Part shown: positions 50,307 to 58,335 of the stretch, piece after piece
How the letters are laid out: every line of letters starts with the position of its first letter
How positions within the stretch are numbered: position 1 is the first letter of the stretch
NCBI GenBank assembly: GCA_013360465.1
Contig: JABWBO010000047.1
Location: 1-58,383 of the forward strand
Source of the DNA: Anaerolineae bacterium
Lineage (GTDB): Bacteria; Chloroflexota; Anaerolineae; Aggregatilineales; Phototrophicaceae
Reading direction: 5' to 3'
Length of the DNA: 58,383 bases
Position numbers and translations under genes: made by a program
Notes under the pieces: generated by a model
The model's input: only the letters and a program-made list of their open reading frames with translations
Database searches by the model: none
What the model was told of the DNA's origin: nothing

Positions 50307-51056
50307 TCATGGGTTTCTGTCAGGGGTAGCTTCTGCTTTCACCGATGTTGGGAACATTGACTTTGCTAGGTTATATAGATAGTAATCATATATATTCCTG
50401 TCTTGAATCGTTTGTCGTACTTGAGAAGGCAGGTCTTTAGCTGAAGGATGATCTTGGTTCGTGTTCAGATGTTGAACCGATACATCATTGCACCATCCTA
50501 AGAGTGTGCAAAGTGTTTCAACTGAACTTTCTAGAATTTCCGTAAATCCGACAAAGAACAATTCTGATAGGCGAGTCGTTATCAGATCGACGATTTGTGA
50601 ATGAGAATAAACGTCAATATTTTGACGAGGTGTTGAGATTAACGTGGATACTTGGCAATTTGATGTAAGGAAGTACAGTTCCTTGCTACTGGCAAATTCC
50701 TCAAGCGAAAGGCTCGTAGCCACACGCACATGTTCAGGTACGCGATTTCGGGGCAGGCGTGCACTTTCCCGCCTGAGATAGTAATAGTATGAGATTATGC
50801 GCTCTATAGGATCTCTGAGAATTGTAATGGTTTTGGTGTTTTTGGGGAGAAGCATTCGATACTTATAGCCAAAATGTCCCCTCAACAAACGATATTTCTC
50901 GATTTCCCCCTGAGGGATCAATACAAGTTGTTCAGGCAGCATAGCAGGTGCAATTTCATCTGCACTATAATGGCGATCAAGAAAGTCAATGACTGAAGTT
51001 CCAGCAGTCTTTGGTATATGAATAAAAAACAGACAATCTTGCGTCGATTGATCCAT
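50307..51056 (-). CDS. PAPS-dependent sulfotransferase
   Basis: A 249-aa protein. FIHIPKTAGTSVIDFL at about 11-26 is the 5'-phosphosulfate-binding loop (KTAGTS), and TITILRDPIERIISYYYYLR at 76-95 is the 3'-phosphate loop (R-D-P...S). Both are typical of the sulfotransferase_2 family. The remaining protein, EHVRVATSLSLEEFASSKEL and on, fits its length. The enzyme would transfer sulfate from PAPS to a hydroxyl. The neighbouring precursor peptides are Tyr-, Ser- and Thr-rich, so tyrosine or hydroxyl sulfation is a natural hypothesis. It is the first gene of the - strand peptide operon, 45 bp before the kinase gene. Confidence 0.82.
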   Translation of the reverse strand: MDQSTQDCLFFIHIPKTAGTSVIDFLDRHYSADEIAPAMLPEQLVLIPQGEIEKYRLLRGHFGYKYRMLLPKNTKTITILRDPIERIISYYYYLRRESARLPRNRVPEHVRVATSLSLEEFASSKELYFLTSNCQVSTLISTPRQNIDVYSHSQIVDLITTRLSELFFVGFTEILESSVETLCTLLGWCNDVSVQHLNTNQDHPSAKDLPSQVRQTIQDRNIYDYYLYNLAKSMFPTSVKAEATPDRNP

Positions 51057-51078
51057 TGAGATTTCCCTTTAGGATTGA

Positions 51079-51570
51079 ATGATGAACAACGAATGGAAGC
51101 CATCACATCTGAAGCAAATATATATCGATGCACGCGGAACGCAATGGGACATATCAGAATTATTGGCATCACACTTGCCACATCAGATTGAGTGCCGATC
51201 TGTAGATGACTTATGGGACAAATACAAAGATCGACATTGGTGGTCGTACAACTATACAGGCACTATACATTCACTCGCGGAATTCATTGATACTCCACAT
51301 TTACGGGAACTCTTGAGCATGTCATGTACACAGCTCAGAGCAAAGATTGTTTTCAAAAATACAGAAGCAGACCATATCTATCGAATAGCGGCAATGATTG
51401 TAGCGATTCGGGATATGGATTGGCAGGTTCCGCCTATTGTAATTGGACCTGACGGGGAAATTTGGGATGGTGGACATCGGCTTTGTGCTCTGAAATGGCT
51501 ACAGATCCCGTTTGTAACTGCGATTATAGTAAGAAACGTTTCATTGTCGGGAGAAGCGCAAGCGGAATAA
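51079..51570 (+). CDS. ParB/sulfiredoxin-fold protein (SbnI-like), unknown role
   Basis: A 163-aa protein from ATG 51079, divergent from the sulfotransferase with 22 bp between starts. PPIVIGPDGEIWDGGHRLCA then LKWLQIPFVTAIIV (residues about 117-150) is the G-x-x-x-x-GGHRL core of the ParB/Srx fold, which binds nucleotides. In SbnI a similar fold phosphorylates free serine using ADP. It is not a segregation protein, as it lacks a ParB helix-turn-helix. It may be a kinase or nucleotide-binding enzyme of the peptide cluster, or a stand-alone regulator. Low GC groups it with this cluster. Confidence 0.6.
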   Translation: MMNNEWKPSHLKQIYIDARGTQWDISELLASHLPHQIECRSVDDLWDKYKDRHWWSYNYTGTIHSLAEFIDTPHLRELLSMSCTQLRAKIVFKNTEADHIYRIAAMIVAIRDMDWQVPPIVIGPDGEIWDGGHRLCALKWLQIPFVTAIIVRNVSLSGEAQAE

Positions 51571-51575
51571 TGTTT

Positions 51576-51818
51576 TTAATCAAAAATTTTGCAATGTAGC
51601 AATTTACCAAGTTCAACTTCGTCATCAATGCCCTCTTCTGGCGCTTGAAGCTGATCGGTGTTCAATTTCGCCTTTTGGCGTTCTTCCCGTTTCATGGCAC
51701 TTTCACAGTCTTTGCAGATATGGCGGGCATGTCCCCGCCCGCCAAACTTCTCGTTTGCACGATGACGACCACAGATACGGCAGTAATGCCCTGCGACCTT
51801 CTTCTTACCTCTTGTCAT
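51576..51818 (-). CDS. Small zinc-finger protein
   Basis: An 80-aa protein from ATG 51818; the frame remains open to GTG 51842. YCRICGRHRANEKFGGRGHA followed by RHICKDCESAMKREERQKAK gives CxxC and HxxCxxC, a treble-clef-like zinc finger of the kind seen in small plasmid and phage nucleic-acid-binding proteins. An acidic tail (EEGIDDEVELGKLL) follows. It converges with the ParB-fold gene, 5 bp apart. Likely binds DNA or RNA; partner unknown. Confidence 0.6.
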   Translation of the reverse strand: MTRGKKKVAGHYCRICGRHRANEKFGGRGHARHICKDCESAMKREERQKAKLNTDQLQAPEEGIDDEVELGKLLHCKIFD

Positions 51819-51906
51819 TTCGTTCTCTGCTCGCTCAACCACTACAGTTCTCTATCCGCTTACAACGGATCACCGTCAGGAGCAGATAGAATTCGTGTGC
51901 ATTCGT

Positions 51907-52320
51907 CTAAGGGACGGCATTCTGCAAATTGATCAACGCCCCACGCAGATCATCCCGTTCACGTCGAACTGCGTCAAGTTCTGTTTGAAACGAGTGGCGC
52001 AGGCGCTCAATTTGTGCCTTCAACCGTCGAATTTCTTGTGCCGCTGTGTCGCCGCTGGTAAGTGGATCGAGTTTTTGGGCGGCATTGACAGCTTCATAGC
52101 CTTTTTCGGTTAATCGCGTAGTGCGAGACCGACGGTTCGTTGCTGCCAGATAGCCCAGTTCTGTCAAGCGCGTCAAATGGTATTGGACGACCGAGGTAGA
52201 AGTTATGCTCACCCCGGTGCCAATCTCACGGATGGTTGGATAGAAACCATGCTGCTCAGAGTATTCATTCAGGAAGATCAGGATTGATCGCTGGCGTTTG
52301 CTTAACACGTTTTTCCTCAT
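51907..52320 (-). CDS. LexA-type winged-helix repressor without peptidase domain
   Basis: A 137-aa protein. The first 80 residues read LSKRQRSILIFLNEYSEQHG then FYPTIREIGTGVSITSTSVV and QYHLTRLTELGYLAATNRRS, a LexA DNA-binding domain. Instead of the LexA serine peptidase, the C terminus is a coiled coil (AAQEIRRLKAQIERLRHSFQ and on), which should dimerise the protein. It cannot be cleaved in an SOS response. It may bind the 230-bp upstream region or regulate the adjacent operon. Confidence 0.75.
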   Translation of the reverse strand: MRKNVLSKRQRSILIFLNEYSEQHGFYPTIREIGTGVSITSTSVVQYHLTRLTELGYLAATNRRSRTTRLTEKGYEAVNAAQKLDPLTSGDTAAQEIRRLKAQIERLRHSFQTELDAVRRERDDLRGALINLQNAVP

Positions 52321-52504
52321 CGCTTCAGCCTATTCCATCATTATTGCAGGATTCAAACTTAGCACAAGCGTTCTCTGGCAAATGTCAGATAACTCGTATG
52401 AGACTCTATCGATCTACATACCGTATCCAGCGGTTTGACCGCATAGGTAGACCCTTCCATATGATGTATGCTTCAAATTAAACGCACAGGCTTTGCAGAT
52501 ATAT

Positions 52505-52529
52505 CGAAGTCCCTCATATAGGGACTTCG
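52505..52529. terminator. Perfect hairpin CGAAGTCCCT/AGGGACTTCG
   Basis: Ten-bp perfect stem (52505-52514 and 52520-52529) with a 5-nt loop CATAT, between the divergent genes at 52320 and 52555. There is no T-run on either side, so it may be an operator (for instance for the LexA-type repressor) rather than a terminator. Confidence 0.4.
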
Positions 52530-52554
52530 AGGGTCTGGCACCAGCACGGCTGAC

Positions 52555-53022
52555 TTATCGACTCAACTCGAGGGCAACGGGGATCCCTTCCGCATGAAAG
52601 AACAGTGTGAGCCGTTCAATCTCCGCTTTCCCGATGACACTTTTCGAGACGCGTATACCCCGTTCATCGATATACTCGAAGCTGAGCCGCTTGATCCCGC
52701 CCTGCCGTCCGACGACTTTGACCACCTGCGTGGCGCTTTTCAGCGGCGCGAGTGCCGCCTCCGCGTAAGCACGGTACTGTCCCACCGTGAATTGAAAAAA
52801 GTCGCTGTGCATTGTCCCGCGCCACTGCCCCATCACTGACGTTTCATCCGGTAACGACAGTAGGTCGTGCGCATGGTCGAGCAGTCGTACTTGTACGGCA
52901 TCCTCAGTCGCGATGAACACGAGTAGCGGCGTGTGATTGAGCCGTTCCGCTGTGAAAACATCGCTCAGTTTGAAAAACTCGTCCACGTCCTTGCGTCCTG
53001 CGGTCACGATTTGAATTGTCAT
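52555..53022 (-). CDS. Unknown 155-aa protein
   Basis: It opens MTIQIVTAGRKDVDEFFKLS and holds TEDAVQVRLLDHAHDLLSLP and QYRAYAEAALAPLKSATQVV, a mixed alpha/beta protein without recognised motifs. Its start overlaps the stop of the primase gene (ATGA, 53019-53022), so the two are translationally coupled. It may be an accessory of the primase or a single-strand-binding factor. Function unknown. Confidence 0.55.
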   Translation of the reverse strand: MTIQIVTAGRKDVDEFFKLSDVFTAERLNHTPLLVFIATEDAVQVRLLDHAHDLLSLPDETSVMGQWRGTMHSDFFQFTVGQYRAYAEAALAPLKSATQVVKVVGRQGGIKRLSFEYIDERGIRVSKSVIGKAEIERLTLFFHAEGIPVALELSR

Positions 53023-54026
53023 GATCTCACTCCTTCACTAATCACGTTTTGCAGCCATGCTTTCACCACGTTTTCGCCTGTCTGCTGGTAGAACTCATTC
53101 AGGTCTTTGCCGTTCGGCACCTGCACGCACTTGACTGCCCCGGAGAGCGCCGCCAACTGTGCCGCTGCCCCTGTCCCCGCTGCATCCGCATCCATGCAGG
53201 CAATTACGCGCGGTACGCCAAGCAGCGCCCCGTACCAATGGCGGTCGATGCGGGCATGGCTGGCACTGCCGATGGCTGCTGCTCGTGCGAAGTCCCCACT
53301 GACCTGCATGGCGATCAGCGCGTCGAATTCGCCTTCCGTGATGATGAGCGGCGTTCGCGGCAAAATACGATCCGCCAGATACAGGCAACCGCGTATGTTG
53401 CCACCGCTCACCTGCTGATAACGCTGCTCACCCGCCGCCCGGCGCACCTTGATCCCCCAAACGGTATCGTTAACGATCCACGGGATGAGAATGCCGCACG
53501 GCACGTTCAGCCCCTCGATCTCCCGCCATGCGGTTGGTGCGCCGGGGAGATATCCCAGTTGAGCGAGTTCGATGATTTTTTCGCTCAAACCGCGCTCCCA
53601 GACCAGATAACCCCACGCGCGCTGCCCTTCTGGCGACCACAAGCGTTCACGCGCCTTGTCGATGATACGCCGCGCCTTCGTCTGCCACTTCGCATCTGGT
53701 GGCTGTGCCATCGGTTCGGGTGCGCGGTGTGCAGTGTTCACGGTTTCGATATGCGGCAGATCGCCGTTTGTCAGTCGTTCGCACGCCTCATGAAAGGTGA
53801 GCTGGTGGTAGTGCTGCACCCACGCGATGGCATCACCGCCCGCGTGGCACTTGCCAAAACAGCGCCAGTGGTGGGCGTAGACCACCAGTGAATAGCCTTT
53901 GTGTTCGCTGTGCAGCGGACACTTGAATGCGGCATAGTCGCGTCCGCGAAAGCGCGGCTTGCCGAGGTCACGCTCGACGAGATGGCGCAGGTCGAGCTGC
54001 GCTTTGAGTTTCTCTACATCAATCAT
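53019..54026 (-). CDS. DnaG-like primase (CHC2 zinc finger plus TOPRIM)
   Basis: A 335-aa protein from ATG 54026, with GGGGGAA upstream. The N-terminal zinc site is C36, H39, C56, C60 (KCPLHSEHKGYSLVVYAHHW and RCFGKC), the CHC2 type. The TOPRIM part has E231 (IITEGEFDALIA) and D279/D281 (ACMDADAAG), the metal-binding triad for primer synthesis. The linker helix region is short and there is no DnaB-binding domain, so it is a compact plasmid or satellite-type primase. It is coupled to the 155-aa gene. It complements the other, archaeo-eukaryotic-type primase at 37327. Confidence 0.8.
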   Translation of the reverse strand: MIDVEKLKAQLDLRHLVERDLGKPRFRGRDYAAFKCPLHSEHKGYSLVVYAHHWRCFGKCHAGGDAIAWVQHYHQLTFHEACERLTNGDLPHIETVNTAHRAPEPMAQPPDAKWQTKARRIIDKARERLWSPEGQRAWGYLVWERGLSEKIIELAQLGYLPGAPTAWREIEGLNVPCGILIPWIVNDTVWGIKVRRAAGEQRYQQVSGGNIRGCLYLADRILPRTPLIITEGEFDALIAMQVSGDFARAAAIGSASHARIDRHWYGALLGVPRVIACMDADAAGTGAAAQLAALSGAVKCVQVPNGKDLNEFYQQTGENVVKAWLQNVISEGVRS

Positions 54027-54233
54027 GTTGCTGACTTCCCCCAAATGAATTTCGTCAGTGCTGTGACGAAATGCCAAAATTCGGAATTCTGTCATTTCGT
54101 CATTTCGTCATCGCGGTGTCGAAATTGCTGTGCAGGGCAGTTTTCCCCTCAGCCTAGCGGCGAGTTTTCGTCACACACCCTCGAAAATCGTGTCATAGTC
54201 CTCGTTTTGAGGCGGGGAATTATGGCAAAGCCG

Positions 54234-55862
54234 CTATGACGAAATGATCGGGGTCGGTCGATAGCCTTTCGATGGACGACCCGCGCCTGTACCTTTGCGC
54301 TCGACCACCTCAATCACCCCATCCTCGACCAATGCCGCCAGTGTCGCGTCGATTTCTTTGCGCGACTTCACACCCGCACCACGCAGAATGTCCCGCGCTG
54401 ACGGCGGACGTTCGCCATGGCGTGCGATGAAGTCCAACACCTTCTTCTCGTTCTTCACGTCCACACCAATGCTCAGTTCGTCGAGCAGCCGATGCACCGA
54501 CGCACGGTACTCCTCAGCGAGCATCTGTCCGCGTACCCAGTGTGCTGTGGTGATGCGCGGCGCGTTGGGCATCCCCTCATCCGTCCAATCCATAATCGCC
54601 AAAATCAGCGCCAGCTTGAGTGCCATCGTTGAGAAGCGTCCGTAGTTGCCGCGCAGGCGGTCATCGAGGTTGCGGCGCGGATCGGTCATATCGTGCAGCG
54701 CAGCGTAATAGGCGTTGAAGTGGTCAAAGACTGCTGCTTCCATCGTCGCGCCGATGGCGGGATGCTTGACCGGTTCGTCCAGATCGTGGAGCGCGAACTC
54801 GTCCGGCGGCATCGGGAAGGCGTTGTACACCCGCAGCAATCGCGTTTTCAGGTCGGATGGAAACTCATGCGTGTCGAGATTGTGTCCATTCAGCACGCAC
54901 TTGATTTCACGTTCCGTCGGGGTCAGGCACAGGAAGCGCGCCATCAAGCCGTCCTCCCACTCACCGTCGGTGATGTAACGTCCCAACCGTGCGGGCGTGG
55001 TCGCGCCGATCATCGCCAGTGCAGGGTTGTAGACGATCAGCTTGCCATCGCCACGCAATTCGCGTTCCAAGCGACGCGGCGCATCGAACATTTCCATCAT
55101 CGTTTCGGTGTGTCCCTCCATGTACTTCTTCGGGATGAGCATCTTGCTCGCCTCATCGATCAGGATGCCGCGCTGACCGGCGAAGCGTGCCGCGAGGTCT
55201 TCGTTCTTGCGCTCGAACGGGAGCAGCTTGTCGTAGTTGGCAGGTTTTTCGCCCGCGAGCTTGGCGACCAGCATCTCCGGTGAAGTCGTCGCGGGTAGAA
55301 GCAGATGAGGCATCGTGTCGCGCACCATGTCGGTGATCGCGTTCAACCCGGTCGATTTGTGATAGTAGGTGGTCGGGGCGACCCACAGGTAGTACAGGTT
55401 CGGGTAGATGTCACCGAAGCCCAAGCGCAGCACGCAGCGCCGCGCTACCGCCAACCCGACCGCCCACAGCGGACCCGACTCCAGAAAGATACGCGGCGTC
55501 ATTGGCGAGCGCTGGCTCAACCACGCGAGGCAGTCATGATGAAATGCGCCGACGGTTTCAGCAGAAGCACGCAGTTTGTCGGTGAGTTGCGCCGACTTGG
55601 GCAGCGGCGGTACATAGGCGTCCTCTGATGAATGACTCGAAGTCGGCACCGGGACGTTGGGATCGACGCGCAAGACCTGCGCGCTCAGTTCAGGATCACG
55701 GGTCAAAATCTGCTGCAAGATTGACCAGTGGGTGCGGTCGTGCTGCCAATCGAGGGACGCCAGCAGCGACTCCACCAGCGGACTGAGGATCAATCCGGCG
55801 GGAATATCCAGCATCGATACGGCACGCCGCAGTGCATACGCATCGTGTTCGGTCAGGTTCAT
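54234..55862 (-). CDS. DUF3987-like P-loop protein with degenerate Walker A
   Basis: A 542-aa protein from ATG 55862, preceded by GGGAG. The N-terminal 150 residues include a Ser/Pro-rich linker. YPNLYYLWVAPTTYYHKSTG at about residues 168-187 occupies the P-loop position of the DUF3987 family but lacks the G-x-x-x-x-G-K pattern (KST is present). ILIDEASKM near 230 is the Walker B. The tail has a winged-helix-like region (KKVLDFIARHGERPPSARDI). DUF3987 proteins often partner primases on plasmids and phages as helicase-like factors. 207 bp of non-coding DNA separates it from the primase. Confidence 0.6.
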   Translation of the reverse strand: MNLTEHDAYALRRAVSMLDIPAGLILSPLVESLLASLDWQHDRTHWSILQQILTRDPELSAQVLRVDPNVPVPTSSHSSEDAYVPPLPKSAQLTDKLRASAETVGAFHHDCLAWLSQRSPMTPRIFLESGPLWAVGLAVARRCVLRLGFGDIYPNLYYLWVAPTTYYHKSTGLNAITDMVRDTMPHLLLPATTSPEMLVAKLAGEKPANYDKLLPFERKNEDLAARFAGQRGILIDEASKMLIPKKYMEGHTETMMEMFDAPRRLERELRGDGKLIVYNPALAMIGATTPARLGRYITDGEWEDGLMARFLCLTPTEREIKCVLNGHNLDTHEFPSDLKTRLLRVYNAFPMPPDEFALHDLDEPVKHPAIGATMEAAVFDHFNAYYAALHDMTDPRRNLDDRLRGNYGRFSTMALKLALILAIMDWTDEGMPNAPRITTAHWVRGQMLAEEYRASVHRLLDELSIGVDVKNEKKVLDFIARHGERPPSARDILRGAGVKSRKEIDATLAALVEDGVIEVVERKGTGAGRPSKGYRPTPIISS

Positions 55863-56074
55863 GATGACAAGCTCCCAGGCAATACTGAATAGAACTCGTG
55901 CCAAAAAACACGGTTTAAGGTGGTAAATTCAGTTGCACATGGGGGCAGGCTGTGATACATTGTGAGTGTCGAGTTCACAACTGTATCCCATGCCGCCGCC
56001 CACGCGCCTCACCAGCAGTGGGCATTTCCTTTTCTAGGGCGGTGCTCGTGTGCGCTTCATCTCAAGTCCCTCCA

Positions 56075-56098
56075 AATTGTTGCCGCGCGGCAACAATT
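56075..56098. other. 24-bp perfect palindrome, candidate parS
   Basis: The half-site AATTGTTGCCGC is followed directly by its inverse, centred at 56086/56087. It touches the parB stop codon (56097-56099). Centromere sites bound by ParB are often inverted repeats next to parAB, and location after parB is common. A terminator function is also possible, but no T-run follows on the - strand. Confidence 0.5.
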
Positions 56099-57299
56099 AT
56101 TCATTCTTCAGATACCGCTCGGCTTCGCCAAGCAACTTTTGCATTGCCTGCAACCGTGCCCGCGCAATGCTGGCATCCCCTTCTTGACGCATCAGTGCCC
56201 GCGCTAACTCCTGCGGTGTCGTCGCGCTGATCGTCTGTGTCACCTTTGCCATTTTCGCAGCGGAAGGCGAAACGTCATCCATATTCTTTTCCTGATGTGC
56301 GGTGTCACCTTCACAGATTTCCTTGACCTGTTTGGCGGATAAGTTGAAGTCGATGATCTGGCGCACGATTTCCGCGTGATACTCCTGCGGTGTTGCAATC
56401 ACGCAGCGCAGTTTGAATTCATCGATGGCGTGACGATCCGCGAGTTCAAGCGCTTCATCTGACAGGCGTAGTAGGTTCTTGATTCGGCTGAACTGGGTTC
56501 GTTCCATGCCGCCCATTGCACTGAGAATCACATCGGTGTACTCACGGCGGGCGCGTAGGTTGAGGTCGAGCGCCTGCCGGAAGAAGTCGTTGCCGACCGC
56601 GTATGCTGGAATCTCGTACCCATGCACCGTGAGCAGCAACAGAGCCGCCTGCCGCGCCAGTGCCACCGCTGTCAGACCAGAACGTGCGGTGTTCTCCTTT
56701 GCCTGACGAAAAACGGATGAGCGGTTTGCAGGAATGATGATGCATGGGATCATGCCGTCACCCGTGTAGCCGGGGATAAAGTCGCGCAGTAGCCACGTCG
56801 CCCAATAACGGCGTTCTCCCGTCTCGATACGGAATAAGCGCGTCACGCCCTGAGACACATCCACGACTGTGAGCGGATTCACCTGACCGTCATCCCGAAT
56901 AGTCATCGCAAGATTAACCAGATCGCGCAGCAGTGTTTCTTCGGGAGATAGGTTGACTGCTGGTTCATCCTCACGCTCATCGTCGCCGTTCGGCAGCAAT
57001 TCGAGCACGTTGTTAAACGGTCGTCCACGCTGACGAGCGGCAATCTGCACGATCTGCACCAGTTCGCGCAGCGCTTGCGTTGGGGTCACGCGGTTGTTGT
57101 GGAAATTCAGATGAATGCTCTCTGGTAGCACGCGACGCGGCTGCACCGGATCGGGGCGTACCATCTCCAGCAGGATACGCTCGACGCGAATCGAATTGTC
57201 CGTGAACGTCTGCGGCATATCACCCAGCAGGTCACCTGTCACCGATGCGAGCAGATCATCAATGCGCGATGTATTGTCATTATTCGCCCGTGCCATCAT
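56097..57299 (-). CDS. parB: ParB-family protein (PRTRC-type partition)
   Basis: A 400-aa protein. The ParB N-domain has RIETGERRYWATWLL at about 157-171 (GERR box 161-164) and KENTARSGLTAVALARQAAL, and the helix-turn-helix region follows (FSRIKNLLRLSDEALELADR). The extension between residues 60 and 130 is longer than in chromosomal ParB, as I recall for PRTRC ParB. It would bind a centromere site and, with ParA, segregate the plasmid. It overlaps parA by 4 bp (ATGA, 57296-57299). A palindrome lies at its end. Confidence 0.9.
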   Translation of the reverse strand: MMARANNDNTSRIDDLLASVTGDLLGDMPQTFTDNSIRVERILLEMVRPDPVQPRRVLPESIHLNFHNNRVTPTQALRELVQIVQIAARQRGRPFNNVLELLPNGDDEREDEPAVNLSPEETLLRDLVNLAMTIRDDGQVNPLTVVDVSQGVTRLFRIETGERRYWATWLLRDFIPGYTGDGMIPCIIIPANRSSVFRQAKENTARSGLTAVALARQAALLLLTVHGYEIPAYAVGNDFFRQALDLNLRARREYTDVILSAMGGMERTQFSRIKNLLRLSDEALELADRHAIDEFKLRCVIATPQEYHAEIVRQIIDFNLSAKQVKEICEGDTAHQEKNMDDVSPSAAKMAKVTQTISATTPQELARALMRQEGDASIARARLQAMQKLLGEAERYLKNE

Positions 57300-58120
57300 T
57301 CGCCGCCTTTGGATAGATAGCGGACGAGCGACGCGACGACCTGCATATACGCTTTGCTGGCTGACGAGCGTGGATCGTAGGTGAATAAGCTCTGATGATT
57401 CCGATGTGCGTAGGACACCGCTTCGTTTGACGGGATCACGCCAAGCAGCAACTTGCCCAAGACGGCGTGCCCTTTAAGCTCCGCCAGTAGGTGATTGTGA
57501 CCACGCACACGGGTATCCATCTTCGTCACCAACAGACCGCTCACACGGAGATTGGGATGTCGCCAACCTTCACGAATGTCGTTGATCTTCTGAATGACGC
57601 TGGTGAGACCGACTGTTTCCAGATAGCGTGGCTCAACCGGGATGATCGCGTCCGTTGCGGCGATCAAGCCCATCTCGGTGAGCAGTGAGAACGAGGGACG
57701 AGTGTCGATAACGATTGCGCCATACTGGTTCGCGATCTTGCTCAACGGATCAGCGAGGCGATAGGGTGCACCTGCCACACCCATCAACTCGCGTTCTGCG
57801 CCTTCGAGCATAGGGGAAGCAGGGAGAACATGTAGGTTTTCATCCCACGTTGATTGCACGATGCAGTTCATCAACGTCTGCGGTGCATTCTGGCGTTCTG
57901 CCATCAGCACCGTGTACAGACTGTCATCCGCGCCGTAGTCCTTGCGACCGGTCGTGACCAGTGAGGCATGTCCCTGTGAATCGGTATCGACGATCAGCAC
58001 GCGCGGATTGGGGGCATCAGCGCGGCGCAGCAGATTGACGATGCCAAACGCGATGTTGGTGGCGGATGTCGATTTACCGACACCCCCTTTGTGGTTGGTG
58101 AATACGAACGAACGAGTCAT
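57296..58120 (-). CDS. parA: ParA-family partition ATPase
   Basis: A 274-aa protein from ATG 58120, with GGGAGGAAAAGG upstream; an open frame to 58222 has no such site. NHKGGVGKSTSATNIAFGIV at about 9-28 is the deviant Walker A (KGGVGKST), followed by RVLIVDTDSQGHASL and GAIVIDTRPSFSLLTEMG (Walker A' and B). There is no N-terminal helix-turn-helix, so it is a type Ib-like or ParA-only form. It moves ParB-bound DNA over the nucleoid. It is the first gene of the partition operon, with a possible promoter region at 58121-58330. Confidence 0.93.
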   Translation of the reverse strand: MTRSFVFTNHKGGVGKSTSATNIAFGIVNLLRRADAPNPRVLIVDTDSQGHASLVTTGRKDYGADDSLYTVLMAERQNAPQTLMNCIVQSTWDENLHVLPASPMLEGAERELMGVAGAPYRLADPLSKIANQYGAIVIDTRPSFSLLTEMGLIAATDAIIPVEPRYLETVGLTSVIQKINDIREGWRHPNLRVSGLLVTKMDTRVRGHNHLLAELKGHAVLGKLLLGVIPSNEAVSYAHRNHQSLFTYDPRSSASKAYMQVVASLVRYLSKGGE

Positions 58121-58335
58121 TGCCTTTTCCTCCCAGTAACCCAACAAACTGTCGAATTCGCTGTGGCTGGCAAGGACTTCTCGGAGGTGTGCTATAGTGA
58201 CATCCGGGAGCCCCGCTGGCACGGGCAGCGAGCTTCAAGGGGAGTGGGGGAGGCGGCGACCTCTCCCTCTCACCGCAAAAGCCGATCTAGCTAAGGGTTG
58301 AGAGGCGCACGAGATGTGCGTGATAGGGGAATTGA

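Noticed and set aside
51079-51570. Second partition ParB
   Set aside because: It has only the ParB/Srx nucleotide-binding core, lacks the helix-turn-helix and dimerisation parts, and sits in the AT-rich peptide cluster.
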